A stretch of 64,000 nucleotides of DNA. Origin: Strongylocentrotus purpuratus. Its lineage: Eukaryota; Echinodermata; Echinoidea; Camarodonta; Strongylocentrotidae. Every line of letters starts with the position of its first letter. The first letter of the stretch is position 1. Below are positions 1 through 10,700 of the stretch, piece by piece. The stretch spans positions 20,706,114 through 20,770,113 of the forward strand of contig NW_022145611.1 in the NCBI RefSeq assembly GCF_000002235.5, in the 5' to 3' direction. The notes under the pieces were generated by a model that saw nothing but the letters and a program-made list of their open reading frames with translations, made no database searches and was not told the origin of the DNA. The position numbers were made by a program, and so were the translations under genes.

Positions 1-234
1 CATATTCTGTCAGGGAATTTGAACTGGAGGTGTCTTATGGGTGGCCCTTTATTTTTTAGAGCAGAGACTGAGTGTGATTTCTAAACCACTAAATGGGATT
101 ATTGTTTATGTCCCTGTAGACATTTTCTGTTTGGAAACCAATATAACACCAGGACAATTTCAAGCTAGAGATCAACGTGCCACTGCAGACATATCTTTAA
201 TAGTCAAAATCAAAATCAATCACTGCAGACATAC

Positions 235-3200
235 CTGTTTATTTTCTAGCCTGATCTGGTAACCCACGATATCTCCTACTCTGGTAGTTCTCTCCTTAGC
301 CACCCTGTCGGCCACTGCAGTGGCTGAGATCCTCCTGGGCTGGGTACAGATGATGTTACTTACATTCAGACCTTTACCATACATGGATTCATCAAGGATG
401 AACTGCGGCACTTGGGTCGTCTTACCACATCTGAAGTGAAAAATGTACAAACAATAATACGAGGGGGTGAGGAGGTAATCAATATGCAACAGAAAAGAAA
501 AGCAAACTTTGGGTGCTAGAGAGCTAAAAAAAAATGTTTAGTGTGCAAGAGTCTGGAAAGCTGCAAAATGCAATCAAAGATTGTAACTATATCCAGTATA
601 TAACATACATGGACACATGAAAGATGATTAAGGCTGCACACAGAAATTAACTTCCGTGCTGATACAAGAGTGAAGATTACTTACAGAATCGTTCTTTGTC
701 ATTAATCTTGCTATACCTCTGTAGAGAGGGAATAATTGAAACCGATATTTTGAATGTGATATGGTAGCCTACTTGTATGGAAACCAAAAACGTATCTATC
801 AAGAAAATTTGGTAAATGGTCCTCATTAAAAGCAACCATCTGCATTCAATGACCGAATTTTCAAAGCAATTTTCTTTCAAAACTTAAAACTTTGGCTATT
901 TGGCTCATCTTACCCGGTAGACCCACTCACAACGAGGACCTGATTCTTGCTCAGGGTATCCAGAATATTGTCCTGTTCTTTCCATGCAGGTAGAGCCTCT
1001 CTCCTTTCCAGCATAGACTTGTATGAATTGCTCATCTGTAGATATAAAGAGATGATGGTTGAAGGGCAATGCTCAAAATAAAGAGCCACATAGGGGCATT
1101 TTATCCCTCCTACTACTGTAAAGCCCTCTCAGACTTTATAATAGCCTTCAAAATATCCATGTTGGGATCTCATCTTTCAGTTAAAGATAAGAAAAATATC
1201 AGCAACTATATTTAAGGATGGTGAATTGGTAAAACTGTGAGGCACAACAAAGTTTACCTTTTATCTTGAAGAGGGAGACAAACCAGCATTTTAATGAATA
1301 TTAATGGAGCTCTCTACATACATGTAGGTTGTAAATGGGTGACTTGCTATCAAGTTCAAGGTAACAAACTTTCTTTGATAATAATAATAATAATAATCTT
1401 TTAAAGTCCACTCCAAATTTTATTAAGTTAAACTCAAAATGGAAATTCTTTTTGCCCAATTGATCGTGAGCCCGGCAGCCACTGAGCAGCACCAGATCGA
1501 CATTGCTCTATCCCTTATTGTTGAACGCCAAACAAGGTAGCAACAACTCTCGTTTTTTAACGTCTTTTGGTATGACGCGGCCGGGGTTCGAATCCACGAC
1601 CTCCCGGTTGTGAGGCGGACGCTCTACTGACTGAGCCGACACACTGGTCTTACCATCATCTTTGTCAATGGTAGAATACTCATAAGTGTACCGTTATTGC
1701 CACATCTCAATGGCCCAAGGAAAACCTTAGCTATAACCCTACTCGGTCATACATGAATGTCCAATATAGAGGTGTCCCTAATTGTATCCTACAGGATATA
1801 CTTATATGTCCCTCCAACTACAAAAAAAAATCTATTATTGAATATTTTGTTTGTATATGAACCTGGGCCTTCTTGAATTGCTCCTTCAGCCTCCTATTAT
1901 CCCTTTCTTCATCTCGCTTGGTCCTCTTTTGTGGGACATACAAAGTCTTGCCAAGGTTTTTTGCTCCTTCCCTTCCCGCCGGCACCTCTGCCTCTTTCAC
2001 TTCCTCTGCTGTAGCTCCTGCAGCAGAGTCGGACTGTTCATCTGGAGTTCCTTCTTCATCAGACATCTCATCAACAGGTTTAGTCCTTGCTGGCAATCTC
2101 CTGGTCTGAAACGACAGAGGCTTGCCATCGAGCAATGTCTTCATCTCCTCCTCGTCTTCCAGGATACTGACGAAGCTAAACACAGACGGGCTCCCGCTTG
2201 GCGAGTGCTCCGTCGACTCTTCCGCCAGCCGCTTTGTCACGTTCAGGCACTTCGCCGCCTGAAAGTCAGGATGGGTGGATGAAAAGGCAATCACGGGAGG
2301 TTGCCATGGATACATGTTTTTGCTTGGGAACCGCACCTCCAATTGATACCACTTGGTGTTGTCATCTTCCATCATATCTTCAAACTCGTTATCCCCCTCG
2401 TTATCCCATGTAGCCTCGTGAAAGAACTTGCATTTCGATCCAAACCTGCAGTTGCCCTCTTGGTAGAAGTGGCAGACGTTCTGTTTTCTCCGGCGAGTGT
2501 CTCTGGCTTTCAGAGCCGACTTCTTCTTCTCATTCTTCTGGGCTTCCTTGAGGGATTTGTTGATGTGAGAGAGCTTTAGTCTCAACGTCCAGACTTGGTT
2601 AGGGATCCGTTCAGAAAAGTCTGATTCGTATATTGAGCTCAGAGCAAAAGCTTCTTCTTGCCTCTGCTCCATGAGTGACTCGCTGGTGATACTGTCATCA
2701 ACAGCTTCTACAATACAAATGTGAAGGTTATCAAACTGATTAGGTAAAGGCAATCAGCAAGCAAGACAATGATAAAGACATGAAAAGAAATTCTGTTAAC
2801 TATGTACATCATCTGATACTCAACTGATTTTTATAATTTGGATGGAACACGCAGAAGCACAAATAATAAAATATGAAAATACAAACACATGAATCCTCCT
2901 GACTAGAATCAGGGACAAAGCTCATTTGGTTAAATACAAAATAGAAGATATTCATGAGGTATCTCACCATGAAAATCTGAAGGTCAAATATTGCACTAAC
3001 ACATTGCATCACACAGAAAGAGTAACTAGATTATAGCCCTGATGTTACTAGTACCTTAGAAAATCAAAATGCTATCATCCAGATTTTCCTTTATGAGTAG
3101 GCACTGTTAATTGTTCACAAGTTACATAAAACTTTCTGGCAAGTATTAGCATAATAAAACAATAAGAATGACTGTGGGATAAATTATAAGATAACCATAG

Positions 3201-6045
3201 CTCCAAAAAATAGTTTGTCCCCCAACTCACCTTGGTCAGTAGATATTGCATAATTGTTACACAAATCCTTGTAGAGTTGTTCAAGAGCTAGCCCTGCATC
3301 ACCATCATTATCCTCAAGTGCTTGGAGACTCTCTTTCTTTGGGTATCCACATCTACAGAAGAAAACAAATCATATTTTTTAACATGGACTTAAAACTAGT
3401 TAGAAAATTTCTACCACTGGGTTTCAGAAAATACACACACAAAAAAAAAATTCTGGCAACTCATTAGTGGTTTTGAGCTGAAGGGTCACCATGGTGAGTT
3501 GACATTTGCTCCAAGCTTAAATTTTTCAACAATTTTGGGTCAAGGCTTCTGGGTTAGGTTTAGGATTAAAAATAGGGTCAGGTGTAGTGTGTGCTTCAGG
3601 TAATAGGAATTTGATTAGAGTAGGAGATTAACTACAGAGCAATAGGCTATTTTTGTAATTTAATCAAAATGAATGCACAAATCTTTAATAAGTGCCTCGT
3701 AACAAATTATTTCATTCATCCTTTATGAATAATTGTATTTCAAATTTTTAATAGTCAGATTGCAAAATACATACATTACGTGTTGCTAGGTAGGACAAGC
3801 CATAATATTTGTTCTTCCTAGCAATAATAAAGGTATGCAATTGGCATTCTGACTGTTGAAATACAATTATTTGTAACAGATGAATGACAAATTTGTAATG
3901 AGGCACTTTTAAAAGATTCCTGCATTGAATTTGATTGTATTACGAAAATGGCCTACTGTCACCGGAGTATATGCCCTATGGTTATCACAATTTTCTGATC
4001 GACACTAACCTGATAAGTTTCTCAACAGCATATTTACTGATCTTCTGTTTGTCCTCTTTGTCTTCTCTATCGTCCCCTCCTTCCTCACGCCAGACACCCA
4101 TAGGGGCAAAGCTTGAACCAGCAGCCTCTACCTTCAAGGAGTTGTCATCCGTCCAGAAGTGACGAGAAGTGTCGTAATCAAGCTCTTCATAGTCTTCCAA
4201 TCTGAAGGATGAATCAGAACAAGATGAAGAAAGGCTGCAATGTTTTCCCCAAGAAGATCTTCTAATGACTAAGTGCAAAAGGGTGGACTTTAACAAATTA
4301 GAGAAACTACATTCCTTGATTTTCTTCCAGCAATATTTCTAAAGGTTTATTTTCATAAATTGTTATACCAAAAAGTGTTGACATTCGTCAGGTATTGTAT
4401 TTGAGGTTTGGCAATAATGGTTGGTGATAATTGAAAAACAAAATTCAATCTATCACACCCAGTGGTGTCACAACGGGGAGATTTAAGGGGTTTGTGCCCC
4501 CCCCCCCCCCGATGGCAAAAAAGAGAGAGAGAGAATGAGAAAAGCATGTGGAAAAAGAATGAGGGGGGAAGGGAATTAACATAAAAAATAAGATGATGAC
4601 CCCCTCCCCAACCCCCTCTCCCACCCTAATCAATTCACATTTTATTCACCAAGTGAGACTGGTGCCTAAACCCCCACCACCCCCCCCCCCCTCCCAATGG
4701 TGAAGTTTCCTCAATGTCTGGTTCCATGCTACTATGCAAGTGATCTTACCCCATGTCTAGGTCCAGGTCTACTCCATTGAGTTCCCTCAGAACATCCTTG
4801 ACCAGTTCCTGGTTCTCATCACTCATGTGAAGGGACTGCATCTTGACCTTGGCTGATGGGTAATTGGTCTTGCGGCGACCAGGTCCAGGAGGAGCCTTGG
4901 GCTGGTAGGATTCTGAAGAGGCCTTGGGCTGGTAGGATGGAGGGGCCTTGGGTTGGTATGATTTAGGGGCCTGGTAGCTGTGAGAGAAACACATTTATAG
5001 AGGCAATGAGCAAATGGTCATTATCAAATTGGCATTTTGAGTGTCGACTTGTCACAATGAAATGTTGCTGATGGCTTGCATTCATGAACAGACCTACAGA
5101 CTAAAAATGAAAACAAAATACAAGCACAAAACCAGAAAAATTAACTCTTGAAATCCAATATCAGATTTTATGTATTAATATACAGCTTAATAAGTGGTCT
5201 AAAAAAAGGAGGACAATTAAACAAAGAGAGTGAAATGTTATGTGTGTATTCCTTCAAAGTTTGTACCCTTGTGCTAACTCAGTGGCCCAAATTCACAAAG
5301 GAGGTTTGTCGACAAACCAGGTTTGTAAAAAACGTGTAAAAACGCGTCATATGATGCACGAAAACCAAGGTTTGTCGACAAACCTCCTTTGTGAATTCGG
5401 GCCAGTGTGTCTCAGTATTTTAAGACTATCATTTGCCTGTAAGAGAATTAAATATAGTATAACTATTTGAAAGTGTTTAATAATAAAATTTCTTATCACT
5501 GTCCTATTATTACCGCCAGCATTAGTGATTAGACATTTGATAACATACCAAACAACAGTCATGATCAAAAAAGAAGCTTTTATTGGCGTGAGTGAAGTGA
5601 CGAAACTAGCGAGTATTCTTCCTCTTCTTAATCTACTTTTCTGATACTACTGACATGCATGTAATTGTTTGACACAGAACTTTCATCAAAGAGACAGAAA
5701 AACATTGTTGGAACAGAATTGCCAATAATACCTTGATGTCTTTGGCTTGTTCTGTTTAGGCATGAGTACAAAGTCATCATCATCATAGTCGTACATCATA
5801 GATGAACTCTTGCCCTTCCTTGCTCCTGTGTCTGCCGCGGGTCCATGGGGCCTTGCATTGGCCCCCTGCTGCTGGCCTCCACCCCCTCTTCCTCCTCCTC
5901 TTCCACCACCACCCCCTCTCCCTCTTCCTCCTCTTCCCCCTCCCCCTCTCCCTCCTCCTCTTCCTCCTCCTCCTCCCCGATTTCCCCGGCCTCCTCCTCT
6001 GTTGGGTTTGCCACCCCTCCTAGCTCCTCCTGATGGTTGGCTCAT
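235..6045 (-). CDS. DHX57: DHX57, putative ATP-dependent RNA helicase (5' half; gene continues beyond left edge)
   Basis: Seven exons on the minus strand, listed from the start codon: 5732-6045, 4750-4977, 4010-4201, 3231-3352, 1863-2707, 914-1035, 235-430. All junctions are GT/AG and in phase, giving 673 residues. Residues 1-60 are an RGG box, followed by SYQPKA-type repeats (about 105-135). Exon 4 (about 245-285) is a UBA-like segment. Exon 5 begins an RWD domain (EEAFALSSIY), which is interrupted by a CCCH zinc finger (C-x7-C-x5-C-x3-H, about 364-382) and resumes at WYQLEVRFPS. The junction of exons 6 and 7 rebuilds motif I (STGCGKTTQ, about residue 608), followed by motif Ia (TQPRRISA). 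This domain order is that of the DEAH/DExH helicase DHX57. The family is presumed to unwind RNA with ATP; its cellular substrate is poorly known. DEAH box and C-terminal domains lie outside the window. The exon 5 donor (CAG/GTTCAT) is weak, so that boundary is the least certain. The start is the first ATG of the frame, just before the RGG box. Confidence 0.9.
1378..1648 (-). mobile_element. tRNA-derived SINE in DHX57 intron 5
   Basis: On the minus strand the element starts with a tRNA-like head (about 1648-1565) holding an A-box-like stretch (GGCTCAGTCAGTAGAGCG) and a B box (GGATTCGAACCCC). A tRNA-unrelated body follows, ending in an (ATT)n tail at 1378-1397. It lies between DHX57 exons 5 and 6 in the same orientation as the gene. 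The layout is typical of tRNA-derived SINEs. It is not a functional tRNA gene, because the sequence does not end at an acceptor stem. Confidence 0.75.
3641..3958. mobile_element. Palindromic MITE in DHX57 intron 3
   Basis: The two halves are inverted copies over about 120 bp. The left end reads AATAGGCTATTTTTGTAAT and the reverse complement of the right end reads AGTAGGCCATTTTCGTAAT. Both arms also share AGTGCCTC, TCATTCAT and AATAATTGTATTTCAA. A short centre separates them and no coding sequence is present. A half-copy of the same family lies at about 31935-32080. Superfamily not determined. Confidence 0.7.
4440..4720. repeat. C-rich, purine-tract repeat block in DHX57 intron 2
   Basis: The block opens with CCAGTGGTGTCACAACGGGG, resembling the CAGTGGCG-type ends of hAT-like elements. 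It contains a C15 run near 4497, an AGAGAG stretch and a second C run near 4680. The matching right end is not clear, so this may be a decayed hAT-like MITE or just low-complexity DNA. Confidence 0.35.
5285..5402. mobile_element. 118-bp MITE in DHX57 intron 1
   Basis: Near-perfect inverted repeats of about 35 bp (left end GCCCAAATTCACAAAGGAGG, matched with one change on the other strand) enclose a short centre. Each arm also contains the palindrome GGTTTGTCGACAAACC. The element is flanked by CAGTG on both sides (5280-5284 and 5403-5407), a plausible 5-bp target duplication. Confidence 0.75.
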
Positions 6046-7723
6046 GATGTTCCCCTGATGTTCTTACAGCACTGCAGACAGTTCAGGATGCATTGTCGTC
6101 TTAGTTCTTACTTATCCTACAGGAACATAGGGAGAAGTTCATTACATTACAACAACAACAACAAAAATCAAAGGCACATGTTATGTTGTTTGATGATAGC
6201 TCACTACTAGTAGATCAAACACAGTTATAGTGATAGGTCTATCCCCTTTATTATTGGTTGAAATTGAAATACATGTATAATAAAAACTTTAACAATAACG
6301 TAACAATTAACATCCATGAACCACATCAAAGACATCTATATGATTATGAAAGACATTGGAAAAGATGGAAAAACAATCTTAGATTAATTAACATTTAACA
6401 TGAAAATTGATTCATGCTTTAGATTTTTCCTCTATTATAAGTAGTAGTATTACCTAACTTTACTCTACTCAGTCCTTTTCCTATGATAGAGTTTGAAATT
6501 TCTAAATTTTCTAAATCCTTAATCTTATCAATATCATTTTTAATTCTAAAATCTTATCCTAATTTCCATCATCCATCCATGGCCAGACTCCACATAGATC
6601 TAATTAATCATGTTAAAATTGTTCATTTGACAACAAACCTGACAGTGTCAATAATAAGATCTCTCATCCAAGATGATACATGATGAGGTTTACTAGATCT
6701 CTAGCCTAAAGACTAAGTGAGCTTTCGTGTAGACCCTGCACACAAAACAAATTTTCACTCACTTCGTGAATGTACCGGTAGTCGGTACTGTGATTGGTGT
6801 GATTCACTATGCAATGCAATGCAATACACACACAGGATGCAGTTTGAACCCAATTGCGCAATTGCATCCCCAGAGTTTCGGCCGTGCTGCCGTTCAGCGT
6901 CCCTAAACTACGCGCAGGAAGGAGCAGACCAATTTAGCGTTGAACCTACGTGAAATATAAGGTACGGGACTGTTTTATCATCTGTTGCCAGTTTTGTGCG
7001 AAGACGTACATAAACAATAATAAACTAATTTTAGATTTTTGTTATATTTTTACCTTCTGAAAAAATATAAAAATATATTTCATAATTTTATTGCATAGTG
7101 AAGTTTTTAAAAATGAATTTTTAAAATCTATAAATTCACCGAGGGAAAAATTTCAATTTTTACGAAGCGCGCGCTATACAAATTAACGTTAACCCGACTC
7201 TAGAATGGTGTAGGCCTACATGTATGTACAATGCAATGGTGATCAAAGACGCTGCGCCTGAGTCTGAGAGAAGAATCTACAACAATTGACTAGAAAGTGC
7301 TTGCTTTATAACATTAATATACACACTGCATGTTGGAATAGTTGACTCTGAGGTTACATCGTGAAATTATCTATCAACATTACATGCAGGCTAAACAAAT
7401 GGCCCGCGCCCAGCTCCAGCAAGTGGATGTGTGGTGACTGAATTGAAATGAATGATTGACTGCGAATGCGATGACAAGTGCACAAATCGCAGACAGTCAG
7501 GACAACAGTTTGTGATTATTTTGCCATTTCGAATGGTCATTGCCGGTTAGGTTCATTTACAGAATTAAGTGATTTCTACCAGTGAGCCTGGTCCAGCAAC
7601 TGGGTGACCGACTTCTCACCCCTGGCCTGAGTTTGACTTTGACTCGAGATCGAGACTGAACGTGAGAACAAGTTGAGCTGCTGACAAATCAGTCTTCTGA
7701 CTTTTGAAACAGAAACAAGTGAC
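6046..7723. promoter_or_regulatory. Shared 5' intergenic region between DHX57 and the kelch gene
   Basis: The start codons of the two divergent genes are 1.7 kb apart, so this stretch must contain both 5' UTRs and probably both promoters. A local CpG-containing patch at about 6860-6960 and another at about 7160-7270 stand out in AT-rich DNA. No TATA box can be assigned. The DHX57 5' UTR may be spliced, with a possible acceptor just upstream of the ATG. No open reading frame here looks real. Confidence 0.5.
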
Positions 7724-10700
7724 ATGATGGAGCCTAAGGCTAAAACTGAAAGTAAAACAACCAGCACTGGTGTTGAGTGTTTCGCAGTGTATTCAACTTC
7801 AAGCATGCCAGTTACTGTGAATCTAAGGTATACCATCTTGGCATCTCAAAGTTCAAAACTCGGCTAACTTTGCACTGGCAGTTTGAGTTTAACTAAGTCT
7901 AAGAACATAAAGTGTCATTAACGTTACTGTATTCAGCAATAAAGATTTCTAGGCCTAACTAAGTAAGACAGAGTCTAAGACTAAGAGTGACTTATCAAAG
8001 TAAGACTAAAAGGGCTCTTTGAAATTGTCATTAATATTGTCATGAAGGGGTTTTGGACTAAGTAAAAGATCATCAATTTTTGCAAGATGATTTTCATTTT
8101 CCAAGTGGTCTAGAAGTAGATCTGGTAGTGGTACATCTAGAAGTTCCAGAACATGTAAATTGTAAACAATTTTCACTTCTGTTGGTGTTTGGTTTGTTTT
8201 GTGGTGTAATAGATATCAGATCTGCAACATTAACATTTATCAGTCGGACATTAAGAGAACAAAAATGTATATTATCTAGTTTCATGACGATTTAAGGGCT
8301 AATCTACAGTGTAGTACGTAACTACTAGAGTCTAGATCTAGTAGTAGATTTATCCCTTTTTTTTTCTTCTAAAGGATAGATTATAATCAGTCAAATTTTA
8401 CTTTTATCATCAACTTAAAATGTCTTCTTTTTTTTAAATTATAAACTTTAATTATTATGGGTAATAATTAATATGAACGTAAACTATCCTCCCCTTTAAA
8501 AAAAACACAGATCAACACATCTACTGCCCTGTCCGTTTCCTGAAATGGTAGCAGTGTTTGCTGTTTCTTCAGAATCAACACACAAGGATATTTCCCTGAA
8601 GGCAACCCTTGTGAATCATGAAAACAAGGAAGAGTGTTTGGATGTTGGATCAATCACACAAGATAGCAGGTAAAATAACTGAAAAAATCAGGAGGGCAAT
8701 TTTTTTGGAGTAAGCATTTTTTAATATAAAGGATATGATGTATTCTGTCGCTAAAGTGAAGCCCAACTTTGCTGATATGTTGTTCCGAGTGAAGGCAGAA
8801 AAACAAATCTAGAGAAATTGATTTATAAGCAAAAGTCTGAGAAGATGCGCACAAATAATGATAAATTCATCAGACTACTTCAACTTACTATGCAACAAAA
8901 CATTGAATAATCTTCAAATTCTCTGTTTTTATTCAAGACTCTTTCATTGGAGACTATATATGCAACACAATATTATCTATCTTAGACTTAAAGGAGGGAT
9001 GTTGTTCCTTTAATAAAGATATATTTAATGAGAGGAGAATTGTGATATCTCATTTTCTCTAATCTCAATTCCCAATTCAGAGCATTTTGCTGGCAGCCAC
9101 ACCTAAGCAAAGGCTTCACCATTCCATTGAAAGAGCATAGCTACCATCTCCACATCGATACCGCCAAACAGGAAACCGACCAGAAAGCCGAACAGGAGGA
9201 AATCATGATGGAATCTTCACAGACTGAATCTCAGGATATCACAGAACCTCAAGAAGTCATAGACTCACAACCAGAAGCAGAAGTCACAGACTCTCAACCT
9301 GAAGCAGAAGTCACAGACTCTCAACCTGAAGCAGAAGTCACAGACTCACAACCTGAAGCAGAAGTCACAGACTCACAACCTGAACAAGAAAGATTGTGTT
9401 CTATGACAACACTTTCAAGTCCATTCGTTGAAAGATCAATGAAAGAGGCAAAACAAAATGAGGAGACACCTCAGGTATTAAACTTCAGAAAAGTTTCAGT
9501 TATAACCCTTATAATATATTGTAGGGAATTCAATCCTTCAAAGTTTCCATCTATTAAGTTGAAAGATGGTGTGAGCATCAAGACTAGATTGTCCACCATT
9601 GTTGTCGAACATAACCTTGGATAACTTCACTCTTTGTTTTCTCATGCTGCCCTGACATGGCTATTAAGATGGATTGGTCTTCTTGACTTTTGAAAAGATG
9701 TTCATGTGTCAATGCATGCTGCATCATATTAAACATATAATAGTTACAAATTGTTATAAATGCAAAAAAAGGAGGAGGAGGAGGGAGGATTATTCGAAAT
9801 ATTTTGTTTGTCTGAAATGGACTGGCATTTCTAAAGGAACTCTTCCTAACACCAAACCCCACAGGTTCAAGTCCAAGGAACACCACAGCGACCACCTCAC
9901 CTCTCCCACTCAGCTAGCAAGAAGAGAAAGATGAAACATGGAGAGAATAACAACGAGGGTACTCCGCCAAGCTCCAGGAAGAGGCAGTCATCGAGACAGA
10001 GGCCATCACCGACCTTAATGTCATCACCGCTGTCATCGAAGGTGGTCACCTCGGACAAGCAAAATTCAAAACGTCCCCAGACCCCAGGAAGGAAGAAAGA
10101 AAATGATGCAGGTATAGAAAGCTGTAGTTCAAATCTTTCATTAAATGAACACTTCAGGTATATATCTTGAATCAGAAAACATATGGAAGATGTGTTATTA
10201 CACCACTTTTTAAACGTTATGCACAGAAGTTACCAAGATTCACAGAAAGCAGCAGTAGCATCCATTATATGTATTTCAACATTTTATATGAGTGATATAA
10301 ACAATTAAAAAAGATGAATCAATAAGGGTAGTCTCCATTATAAAATTATATACCGTAGTGCATTAATCATCTTTGCTTCCTCTGTTTGAGGTTTTGGCAG
10401 TAATAGGGACATATCAAGTTTGGAGAGCCAGGCAATGGCATCGTCTATCACAATGTTGTATACCTACCAAAGATGCCTCCTGCAATTTTTCTTAGCACAG
10501 ATTCATGAACAGTATTCGATAAGGTGTGGTCTAGATGACCATTGTAGTCGGCTGCACTGTTTAGAGAGTTCCATTGGGAAGTGAATTGATAACATGTTAC
10601 TCTCTTTTCTTCTTTTTTTCAGAGCCTAGTTCCAGATGGGGCCATACTCTGTGTGATGTAGGCAACCGCAATTGCTTGTTGATTGGGGGACAAGGGCACA

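Noticed and set aside
1565-1648. tRNA-like sequence (valine-like) on the minus strand
   Set aside because: It continues into a SINE body with an ATT tail and lacks a closing acceptor stem, so it is called a SINE.
7576-7836. 86-codon minus-strand frame with a hydrophobic segment
   Set aside because: Overlaps the antisense of kelch exon 1 and its 5' UTR; the plus-strand exon explains the open frame.
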